DNA from: Saccoglossus kowalevskii
Taxonomy: Eukaryota > Hemichordata > Enteropneusta > Harrimaniidae
Direction: 5' to 3'
DNA: 51,463 bases
NCBI RefSeq assembly: GCF_000003605.2
Contig: NW_003118930.1
Coordinates: forward strand, 546,024-597,486
Shown: positions 1 through 12,400 of the stretch, piece by piece
Layout: each line of letters starts with the position of its first letter
How positions within the stretch are numbered: position 1 is the first letter of the stretch
Notes under the pieces: generated by a model
Told to the model about the DNA's origin: nothing
Database searches by the model: none
Seen by the model: the letters and a program-made list of their open reading frames with translations, nothing else
Made by a program: the position numbers and the translations under genes

Positions 1-346
1 AATACACTTGTCACTGCAGACATGCACGCCAGTACCCACTGTCACCAACCATAGACAGCATTTTAATAAATGCACTCTCACAGTAATGAGACAAACATGC
101 ATAAGCCCAATCTCAGACAAAATGTGAATATGTATTATTATGCTAACTCGGTGAACAGATACTCATTTTTGTTATTTTGACTTGATAGATTTTAAATATG
201 CTTTATGTAGTTTTGAAACATTTAGTTAGCTTTTGGTTATGCTAGTGTGAAGACACCTTGACATTCTCTCATTCATTTCTGTATCTAAAGCTTAAATGCA
301 GATTAAACAATGTATTTATTGCTATTGTGAATTGTCTTTTTGCCAG

Positions 347-460
347 GTGTTCTTTGGTGTTTTGATTGGAGCATTTTCCCTTGGTAATGCTGCCCCGGCT
401 ATTGGTGACATTGCCACAGCTAGAGGTGCTGCTTATACTATATGGAGCATAATAGATCAG
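347..460 (+). CDS. ABCB1: ABC transporter exon a: TM6 and start of NBD1 linker
   Basis: 38 codons, phase 0 at both ends, acceptor TTTTTGCCAG and donor GTAAAT. It encodes [17 protein letters not shown] followed by [14 protein letters not shown], the conserved TM6-to-NBD1 passage of ABCB1-type transporters. The start of the protein is upstream of the window, so this is an internal exon with no start codon of its own. Confidence 0.93.
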
Positions 461-3400
461 GTAAATGCCAGATTTGTTTCACGAATGAGCAATATTACAA
501 TATTGGTGCAGTGTTTATTGTGTCTATTTTGCATCAAGAAGGTTGAGGTTTTGGTCACTCCACCAACTGCTCATTCACATCCTCTATCGACTACCAAATT
601 AGTGTAGCTTCCCATCGAATGAGGGAAATGAAAAATGTGATCCATGAAATGAGTAAATAAATAATTGAATGTATGATTGATTGATTGATTGAATGAATAA
701 TTGATTGAATGAATGAATTTGTCCACGTTGTAGAATGACAAATTTATAGTTAATTGTTTGTTTTTTAACACTAACTGCCATTTACTGTAAATAACTTTAT
801 TTCCACTTAGAATTTATTTTCGCTGAAGGGCTGATTCAGTGAAAATAAAATCCAGCGAATATACCTTTTTTCCTATATTTCACATTCAACTCATCAAAAA
901 TCAAAAATCAGTGAAAATAAATTCCATACAAAAAATCCCAAAAGCCTTTTCAGTGAAAATTAATTCCAGGAAAAATAAAGTAGTTTACAGTACTGTGTCA
1001 ATCTGACTATTATATTTCAATAAAATTAGAACTGCTCAATAAAATGTATAGGGCTCTGGGTTAATCAACAATCTTGATTAGCTTAGGATTGAAATCTATG
1101 GATAGTATTAACGTAATTTGCTAACTTTCTGATATCTCAATAACCACATATAAGATTTAAATGAAACTTAGTACATAGGTTGTCTGGGATACTACACATG
1201 CTTGATTAGTATAGGGCTGACATTTATGCATACTAATTACTTGATTTGCATAAATCAGCATCAACATCTCCAGAATGAAACTTGGTACATAGGTGCTCTG
1301 GGTCAAACCACAATCTGCAAACTATTGATGTACAATCCAATTTATTCCTTTAACTTTAAATTAATATTTCTATTTTTGTTTGTATCACAAACGTCTTGTT
1401 TAATTCACTAATCTTACATATTTAATTAATTTTTCAATATGTTCTATTTCTTTTTCAAATGCCACTAACACTCTCAGCATTCAAGAGTTCATTATAATTG
1501 TGTTTTGGTTTTCAGGATCCCTCCATTGATAGCAGCAGTAAGGAAGGTGACAGACCCAAAATAGAAGGAAACGTTCAATTGGAGGATGTGGAGTTTCAAT
1601 ATCCATCAAGACCAGATATTCAGGTGCATTGAAACATCGACTTATATAATAGAATCCCCAAGTATGAATTTTGAACTATATGGGTTTCTATAGTGTCACA
1701 GAATGTTTGTAGGCCATATTCATTATGCGGTTTGGCCATTTTATTTATACTTAGTGTTAGGTACAGGTCTGGTGGTTTCACAAACAAATTATGACCATTA
1801 TGACTTAGCTGCTGTCAAATGTGACATTTTTGTTCAGTGCTACAAAATATTTGAATTTCCTCACATGATATTATAGTGGTTCACAGCATTTACTCCACTG
1901 TATGTGCAATTGAAACATATTACTGATTATCTGTCTTCAGTAGTCATCTGTTGTTACATTTGTGACCATATAGGAAAGTGTCTCGTAGTTGATTTCCCAT
2001 CAGTTGTTACTTTGGTGGTTGTATAATTTTGTATGGTGCATCTTATGATATACATTTGTATTATTTTCTGTTCTGTTCTAGGTTCTCAAAGGTATTAGTT
2101 TGACCATAGATGTTGGTCAAACGGTGGCATTGGTTGGGTCAAGTGGAAGTGGTAAAAGCACTGCAGTCCAATTAATACAGCGATTCTATGACGTCATGAA
2201 AGGATGTGTAAGTCTTTAATTATTGTTATTATATATTAATTATATTTTTTATGTTGAATTTGACATTAACACATTGATTAGGAATTGAAAATATTATATT
2301 ACAAAACTTCAAATGTACACAATTTTCACTTGAACCATGGTGCCACTGTAATTTCTCAAATCTGTATCATGTAATAATAATATCTAATACTAATGGTCTA
2401 TCTATTATGGCAATAATACAGCTGCACATGTATAACTGCAAATATAGTGGATGTATCTATGATTTTACTCATACGTTATTATGTGAATTTTCAATAATTT
2501 CTTTGAAAATCATGAGCCTAATTTCATGAGCCTTATCTCGCAAATTATGGAAACAATTGTGTAGATTGATTTGGTATTTAAATGTGAAGGAATAGGTGTT
2601 TGTATTATTCTAATACTGAACTATGCATTATTTGATCAGGTTAAAGTAGATGGAAAGAACATCAAAGATATGAATGTAACCTGGTTGCGTAATCATATTG
2701 GTGTTGTTAGTCAAGAACCTGTTCTCTTTGGAACCACAATTGCTGAAAACATTCGATATGGCCGAGAAGATGTAACTATGGAAGAAATTGAGAGAGCCTG
2801 TCAAGAAGCAAATGCATATGAGTTCATATGTAAATTACCTGATGTGAGGTTTACTATGTTATGTCAATGGCTTCAAATTATTACAAAAACTTCGCTATTC
2901 ACTTTCACAAGACTTATACTGTATGGAACTCTGTACATGTAGGATACACGATAACCAATTCTTATTTTCATTCACAGCGTTATGACACACTTGTTGGTGA
3001 AAGAGGAGCTGCTTTATCTGGTGGACAAAAACAGAGAATAGCTATTGCTAGGGCATTGGTCAGAGATCCTAAAATATTGTTATTAGATGAAGCGACTTCA
3101 GCACTTGATACAGAAAGTGAAGCAACTGTACAAGTTGCATTGGATAAGGTAATTCTAGCTTTTTTAAGCCAGTACAATATCTTTGTGATTGGCTATAGAT
3201 TATCTACTATACTGTATTATATTTTTGCCATGTGTAAGTGTGCCAATATAAAGGCAGCCACTTTAGGGATTGGTCATAGAATGTATATTATACTATATCA
3301 TGGAATTTTACTTTGTCTCTCACAGCAGACCAGTCTAAGAGAATCACTTTTGGAATAGGCAATAGAGTGTCTATTATACAACATAGTAAAATATTTTACC

Positions 3401-6400
3401 ACACTATATCAGTGTATAGAAAGCCACCTTGGCGATTGGCCACAGATTGATTACAATAAATACAGCAGTATGCATTATAATCTCATCATAGACCAGTGTA
3501 CAAAAAATCACATTGGCGATTGACCATGGAATGTCTAGCATAGAGCATCAAGCATTATATTTTTGCCATAGACCATTGTATGGAGAGCCTCCTTCATAAT
3601 TGGCCATAGAATATCTACCATACTTCATCATGTATTATATTTTCACTAAACGCTCGTGTAAGGAGAATTATTTTGGTGATTGTTCATGGGTTGTCTCTCA
3701 CCATAGGCCAGTGTAGGAAGAACTACTTTGGTGATTGCCCATAGATTGTCTACTATACGTAATGCTGACAAGATCTGTGCAATGCAAGATGGTATTATAG
3801 TGGAGGAAGGTACACACGATGAACTGATGGCAAAGCAGGGACTGTATTATGAGCTTGTTATGATGCAATCTAAAAAGAAAGATAATGAAGAAAATGTCAT
3901 TGATGATGGTAAGTTTCAATCACATAATTCCTAGATGCTAATATGGTTAATAGAACTCACATTACCAATGTTTACAATCTAGTCTTGTCTGTATATCCAG
4001 TCAATTTATCTCTCATATGAATCCGCATAAATACATGTCGAAAGTCCAGGTTTCTTTCAGCCCGGATACTGCCCCCTACACTACCTCCAAGCTCTTTAGA
4101 TACATTCTCTTACGACTGTATTAAAAATGTACAAATTGTCTTTGTGAACAGTTTTAAAGTTTGGATTTGTTTTTCCTATGTAAACCAAAATTTGTTATTA
4201 GCACTAATTAAGACAATGAGTGTTATATCACACAATACACTAATGTACTTTATTTTTTACTAAAACGTTTTGCACCTTTGAGTGATATTGTTAAATCGTG
4301 GTTCAGAAAGTATATGCAGATGAACCACAGAATAGCTATGGACTGGGTATCAATATGATAATGCTGCTATGTGACTAATAGAATTTTATATGTATCAAGG
4401 ATAATAATGAAGCTCATATCTGTCTTTATAGTTCTTCATTATTGCCTCATCTTCATATCATTTTAGTTCATACATATATTGGTACCATCAGCCATACTTT
4501 GCATTTCATACACCCAGGATATAAAATCTAGCCACAGCAACATGGTAAGTCAATCATTTTTTCATCTCGTAAGTAAGTCATTGATGGTCAAACTAAGCCT
4601 AAATCATGGACTTTTAATTTAACCTATGTGCGTGTCTGTCTGCACCTTTATCTCAGACGTGTCTGGATGAATAACATTCTAACCTCATGCATCTTGAGAT
4701 TGATACTTTCATTTGTGTCATGATCTGATTCAAGGTGTTCACCATTTCAGTGCAATAGATTCATCAAAAGCAAGCATTACTGTCTGACTGCAGTCGTGTT
4801 TTGGACATGGGACATTGACGACCATTTTACCATATCTCAGACCTTCCTTGACCGATGAGGTTCAAACTTATATATGCTTCATACATTATGTAAGCTAAAA
4901 ATGCATAGAAATCGGGCTTTCCTGCCAATCAATAAGCTGATTCGAAATGGCTGGCTGGTTCAGCTTGATTTACTTTTCCGACAGGGACTACATCATGTCA
5001 ATGACTTGTTATCAAATTTTCCTTTTCATCTCATTGTTTTGCTCTAAATACAAATACCAATGTTTTTTGACACTTTTCATTCAATACTTCAGTGCATCAA
5101 TGGTTTTACTTAGTAGATTATTTTCACATGTTACTTATTTCATTTATTGTTAACTCAATTAACATGCAACAACGTATTCACATGATACCTAAATTTTATG
5201 TCAGTATTTTATTTTTAAGATAAAGTTGGCACACCCTATTTCACTTGATTCCATACTTGTGTGTTTTTAATCATTAAGGTCTTATGAGTCAATGTCTTTA
5301 ATTATTAAGTATATTTCTTTCTAAGCTATTTTACACGATGCATGTATTCTGAATAAACCACAATGTGGTGAGTGAACAATCAGCATTGCATGGACAAACC
5401 ATCTATCTGTCAGTGTCATCATGATTATGAAAACAATTGTGTCTTATGATAATGTTATGTGATATTGTACTGTCACATCTTAAGTGGTAGCGTGTTGTGT
5501 ATGTTTTGTTGTTGGTATACATGTGTATGTCAAGCAGGTTTAGTGTTATGTATGTTTTGTTATTTTTTGTAACTCCAATGCATGGTTTAGACTTAGATAA
5601 TAAGATAATTAGATAATTTGAGGTTTATTTGTGTTTTTTGACTTATATATTATTGTATTATTCATGTATCAATATGTGCAAATTTCTCAAATGAAATGCA
5701 AGGTTACTGTGGCTTGCAGAAATTTGATTCACTGTTACTCACGTGTGTCGGAATCTGATAGAAAATTATCAAAAAGAAAAGCATCAAACATGCAGACATT
5801 ATTTATGATGTATTTCCTTCAATTCATACCAATTGTATGATGTACACACACACACACATATATATATTGCATTACGAACCAGGAATATTGCATCTCGATG
5901 TTTATATATAGATAAAAAAAACATATCAATAGCATGCACATGATATATGCATTTGATATGTCTTGAAATCCATATATCAATCCATACATTCAAAATAACT
6001 GAAATGCCAATGATTGTCATTCAGATCTTGAAGATGAGGCAATCATTCTAAAGAGTGGCAGTGGCTCGTTCAAACGATCCTTATCTGCCAGGGGATCCGA
6101 CAGAAAACTAAAGAGAGCATTATCATCCGCCTCCAAGAAGTCTGATGCTGAAGCTGATAACGAGGTTGGTTATGTACATTTAACCTCGCCAGTTTGATAG
6201 AACATATTAGATATTTCTTTATCGTTTTTATGAGAAAAAATATCTTTCCTTGAATGTCATAATCGTTTTTGACAAACGATTGAACAAATCATGCAGTTTT
6301 ATTTTGATGAAGTTCATTACTATAGTTTTATGAAGGGCTGCCGTCGTTTATTTGGGGGATTAAGAACAATGATAATTACCTACGGGAAAAAAAAGAGTTT

Positions 6401-9400
6401 GAATAATTCTGAATGACAGCCGATGTTACCTTTAGTGAAAGTGTTATTTACTCAGTGCTGCAACATATTTAGTTTACCCATACTAAATCATTTATTTGGC
6501 ACCATATTTCCTTGCATATTCCTCATTGTTTCAGCACATGTCACTAACTGTGATTGAGGAAGATCATAAACAACAAATGTCCTGAGTAGTTGTTTGTTTA
6601 TACGAATTGTTATGCATTCAAATTAGTTTAACTTAACGTTGATTCCTTGACAGGGAGACAGTGACCTTGATGAAGCTCCCGAAGTTAGCATGAAAAGAAT
6701 CATGAAAATGAATTCTCCTGAATGGCCATACATTTTATTTGGTACTATTGCGGCTGCGATCACCGGTGCGTGTCAGCCAGCATTTGCCATTGTGTTTGCT
6801 AAAGTCATAGTAGTAAGTGATTGTTTTATTTATTATATTAATTAGATATTTAAATAAATATTCTGCAGCATTTTAATGTTAATTGGCCTGGTTAATTTTA
6901 AAAACATTAGCTTGACTTGAATGTTTTGACGAATTAACATTTCTACCATGAGCATACCAACTTCTCAGTACAGTGTTTTGATGATTGATGCTTTTTGACT
7001 GTTGTGTCATAGATATACTAGATGTTTATAATAATTGCCTTTGCGTAGAAATTAAACAATACTGCTTGTCATTCTCCAGTGACATACGGCCAATAAAAAC
7101 ACTCCCTAACTCAGTCCGCTTTTCATTACTATCAATCTGAGTATATTCTTTTGCAGGTTTTCGCATTGCCTGAGGATGAAATCTTAGATGCAGCTGCTCC
7201 ACTGTGTGCTGCATTCGCTATTCTTGGTGTTATCCAATGCTTTAGTATGATAGCCGAGGTTAGTTGAGTGCCTTCATTAATATTTTTGTTAAAATGAACT
7301 GAAAACTATTTTTTATCTACCGGGAATCAGCTTCCTATTTTGCAAGTATCCTGAGATCTTTAATTTTCCCAATGATACACGTTAGTCAACTGGTGATATA
7401 TAAATGTGATTGATTGAATTTCAGTTTTCTCTGTTTGGTAAATCTGGCGAAGAGCTGACTTTAAGATTGAGATTTTTAGCATTTACTGCTATATTGAAAC
7501 AGGTACGAACGACAATCATTGTATTCACTGATTAAACATTATCTGATAAAAGATACAAAGAGACTATATAATTGAATCAAGAAAATTGTAAGAGATTTAG
7601 AAGCATTTGACTAACCACATGGTTAATATACTAAATTGCTCCTTTGTTATTACTTAAGGAAATAGGATGGTTTGATCAACAAAAAAATAGTACCGGTGCT
7701 CTCACTACAAAACTGGCTTCAGAAGCATCTGCAGTACAAGGGGTAGGTACAGATCAGTTTATGTTGGATTATAACGTAAAATTGCATTCACACTTTGAAT
7801 GACGTGTAGATAATATATTACTGACCCTGTAAGCATCTTAAGGAATATGGATTTTGTACTGTTCTTGGAAAAACCTATTCAACAGCCCCTGAGTTTGAAA
7901 TTAGAAGTCATTTAGATATACTGTCCTTGGGGGATTAGAACATTGATACGTATGAACACCGTGTCCTTCAGTTCATGCTAGGTTCATTATTCCAGTATTA
8001 CCCACATAGGTACAAGTTGTTCTGAAGTTGAGAATGACATATACACATGCACTTTTGGATTTTTATAGAACGATTGTTGATGAGACCAATGTGTGTTTTG
8101 ATAACAATTATATTGTTGAGATGACAAAAACAATTATTTTTCTACATTTGACAATTCATTGAGTACAGGATCATATGTTGACTTACAGTAGAACACTGGG
8201 AGAGTGTGTATCTAAATGTTCCATTTCATTTGGAGAAAAATATAATGATTTAAAAGTATCATTATTGAACTAAACAAATCAGCTTTTTATACTTTAAATT
8301 AAATCTATATTAATAATTTTGTTAATTTTCATAATTGCAGGCTGCTGGTAGAAATATAGCAATGGTTGTACAGGCATTCTTCAGTTTAGGTATTGGTATT
8401 TTCATTGCATTTTTCTTCGGTTGGCAAATGACGTTAGTGGTGTTGCTGTGTTGTCCACTGCTGGTTGTTGCTGGATTTTTACATGCAAGCGTCCTCAAAG
8501 GGTTTGCGAATAAAGACAAAGATTCACTACAAGGTGCAGGAAAGGTAAGGGGACCTCTAATAGAAGAAATAATTGTCAATCACTTAAATTTAATCAAATC
8601 ACATATTGATGAGGATCTTGCCAGCTTTTTTTAAAAAAAAATATGGCACCTAACATGTCATCGCCTATGCAGTTACATGTGCATGCTGTACTGATGTAAC
8701 GTGCCCTGGTTCAAGATGTGCCCTGGATGAAATATATGTTTCTCTAATTCTCACTCGTAGATTGCATCTGAAGCTGTTGAAAATATCCGAACAGTCGCAT
8801 CCCTTACAGTGGAAGGTAGATTCAGTAGAATATACGCAGATTTCCTATTTGCACCCTATGAAGGAGGTCTCAAGAATGCTCATATTTATGGTTTGACGTA
8901 TGGATTCTCACAAGGTGTTACATTTCTGGTGAATGCGGCTGCATTCCGATTTGGCGCTTTTATGATTGAGCAGGGAGAGATGACATTTGAAGATGTTTTT
9001 CTGTAAGTCCTAATTGATGAAAAACAAAATATTTTTTAATATTTATAAATAATTTTCTTTTTATGAAAATTTGGATTTTCAGCTTTATATGACAAAACAT
9101 AGGTAATGACATAGGGGATGACATGGAATGTTTGAAGTGTTTATTTCATTTGATTGTGTTTTCATTATTACATTTAATGCCATTGGAATATCAAAAAAGA
9201 AACAAAATGGGTTGTCAAGAATTAAATATGTAATTGAAAATGATAATTATGTTATTGTTTCTTCATAATACATTTTTTTCAGTGATATATCATCGAAGTT
9301 GAATTACAATATAGCATTCAGAAAAAAACATTGATTTTAGTTTTCATTATGATCATTCTAGTTTTGGATTATACACAATAAGAATATCTCGCCCATAATG

Positions 9401-12400
9401 AATTGTACGTATGTACCACAGCATGAATAAAATTAAACAACATTATGTAAACACCTTGTGATGTTAATACTCACAAATGTACACACCATTTATGACATTT
9501 TAATTTGTGGCTGTTATATTTATATATATATTATTTTAAAGTGAGTTTCTTTGTATTTTCAGGGTATTTGCGCTGATCACATTTGGCGCGATGGCTGTGG
9601 GCCAGGCTAGTTCCTTCGCACCTGATGCAGCAAAGGCAAAAGTTGCTGCCAATCAAATTTTCTTTTTACTGGATAGAGAATCAGAAATTGATACTAGTAG
9701 TACTGAGGGACTAAAGCCAGTAAGTTAATTAATAATAATTTTAAATTGTGAAGTTGCGCCCTCAAGGGATTAATTGTTTCAGTGACTTAAATGAATGACA
9801 CACAGCACCCAAGCACAAAACGGAAATCCAGAAGCTTTTAATAGAACTATTTAATATTTAGATATACAGATATATTGGTTTGATGATCCTATTAAAAATG
9901 GCCAAATGGTGGCCATTTTCATGCTAAAAAGCATAAAATATCAAGCATTTCTGGCATTTATTGATAGATTTCGTTCACACTTGGTACATAAATTAGACAT
10001 TACGGTTTCTGATGCACGTCATTTTATTATTTAGATTGGATTTAAAATGGCTGACTGTCGGCCATTTTGTTTTAATGAATGGGTTTCTAGAGCCATATCT
10101 CTGACATGCTTTGACTGATTATGTTCAAATTTTTAATATTCATTATACATAATGTCATAGATATACAGATATATTGGTTTGACGATCTTATTCAAAGTGG
10201 CCGAATGGTGGCCATTTTTGTGCTAAAAAGATCATCAAGCATTTCTGGCATTTATGGATGGATTTTGTCCAAACTTATAACATATATTAGACATTACAGG
10301 TTCCTGGTGCATCTAATTTTATTGTTCAGATTGGATTCGAAATGGCTGACTGGCGGCCATTTTGTTTTAATGAGTGGGCTTCTAGAGCAATATCTCTGAC
10401 ATGCTTTGACTGAATATGTTCAAATTTTATATATTCATTATACATCATGTTATAGATATATACATGTATTCAAAATGGCTGATTTTGTTTTAATTAATAC
10501 TGTTCCCGAGCAATATATCTCAATATTGACAAGTACTGGCTTGAAGATCAGATACCAAAGTCAATCATTTTAATGTTAAACAATCATCATAATCATATTC
10601 CTGACATGGTTATATTCCAGCTATATTACTATAAACAAAACTATATATCTTAAATTCGATAACTAACGGGGACTGTGCCACTTGGCTTGTTTATTGTACA
10701 GTTTGTACTTTTAATGTAGGATGAAACTAATATGAAAATTTCCTTCTCAAATTCGAGAACTGTCTGCAATACCATTTGAACCTTCTTATATTTTTTTAAT
10801 GAATAACGTATACATTAATTAAATATATATTGATACAATCTCAACTTAAAAACCTGCTTAATAGAGCTGTTTAATATGTCCGGGTAATTTATATTGATAT
10901 TGTTCGCTGTTTCAGGAGAAATGTATTTCGGAATTAGAACTACATGATGTTCGATTCCGGTACCCAACCAGACCAGACGTACCAGTGCTTAGAGGAGTCG
11001 ACCTTAAAGTAAACCCCGGACAACGTGTAGCATTGGTAGGTAGCAGCGGCTGTGGGAAAAGTACAATTGTGCAACTTACAGAAAGATTCTACGACACCAT
11101 TGCTGGCAGTGTGGTAAGTGATTTACCTAGGCCAGACTTTTTTATTCCTTGTTTCTCGAGTTTTTATAAGGCAATTTTTTTGAGGAGGGCGGAACAAAAA
11201 TAAAATTAGGAAATGAAATAAAATGTTATTCCATGTATAACCTTGTTTCTCATCTGCGCGAGACTTCATACTTTGATCATGATACTCCCATGAAAATGCA
11301 ACTTGGATTTGTTATGCGGCGGGCGGTAAAAAAATTAAGATAAAAATAATATTTTTTAGCATTTTTTTGCGCTTACAAGTCGGTGGGTGCGAGAAATTAC
11401 GCTGAAATAAAATTTTATTTTTATTTCATTTTCGGCTCCTGTTCATTCGGCGGGTTCGCGAAACAAATGATAATAAAAGTCTGGCCTTCCTATTTACATT
11501 ATCAAATATAACAGCAAAAATGTGCATACAAATAACAGGCTGTTGATCTATGTTGCAAAAGGATATTAATGGTTATTAGTACGACAACAAGTATTTTCTT
11601 TTTAATTAGTGAGCACATATTTGCAAAAGATCTCTGGCAAATTACTATCTTCATATTTGTCAAGGTTACAAAATAGTTTAACCAAATTTATGTATTATTG
11701 TATACACTAGCCAGTTACTGAAAAATGTGTGTACACAATTTGAGGTAAAAAATCACTAGTTCTGGAGATGAAGATCGTTTCAAAAATCGCTTGTTATTAG
11801 GGTATACTGTACTCATCAATATACACCAGTAGGTTATCTGCATTTTGAACAAAGGAAGGCGGAAATTAATATTAACAAAACCAATAAATCTAAGTATAGC
11901 CTGGCACACTATAACATCATATAATACATCCTCATCAACCAGGAAATAAATATGTATATTTAATACCATCAGCACACTGCCTTTGTTATCTTCAGGTGTG
12001 AGTGCCTAATTCTTCCTATTTAAAACGTAAATCTTTCTGCATATTGTGTAAAAAGTTGTGTGAATTAAAAATGTTAAACTTGACACAAGTACCCACATAA
12101 TAATTGAATGGTTGTATTAACAATCTTTTCCAGGCACTTGATGGTAATGATCTCAAAGATTTAAATATCCAGTCGTTGCGACAACAGTTAGGAATCGTTT
12201 CACAAGAACCAATATTGTTTGACCGTACAATTAAAGATAACATCGCGTATGGTGATAATTCCAGAGAAGTGCCCATGAATGAAATAATACAAGCTGCAAA
12301 AGATGCAAATATACATGGCTTTGTACAATCACTGCCATTGGTCAGTATTATATATTTGCGCTTGCATACATTTTAACAAACAAAATCGCAAACTACATTC

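Noticed and set aside
2861-3358. 165-codon ORF as a separate gene
   Set aside because: Its middle is exon 2978-3148 of the transporter. The ends are intron sequence, and the upstream Met lies in the preceding intron.
4535-4552. Micro-exon ending at CATG|GTAAGT
   Set aside because: Between the nearest AG and this donor the phases do not fit the flanking exons f and g, which join perfectly without it.
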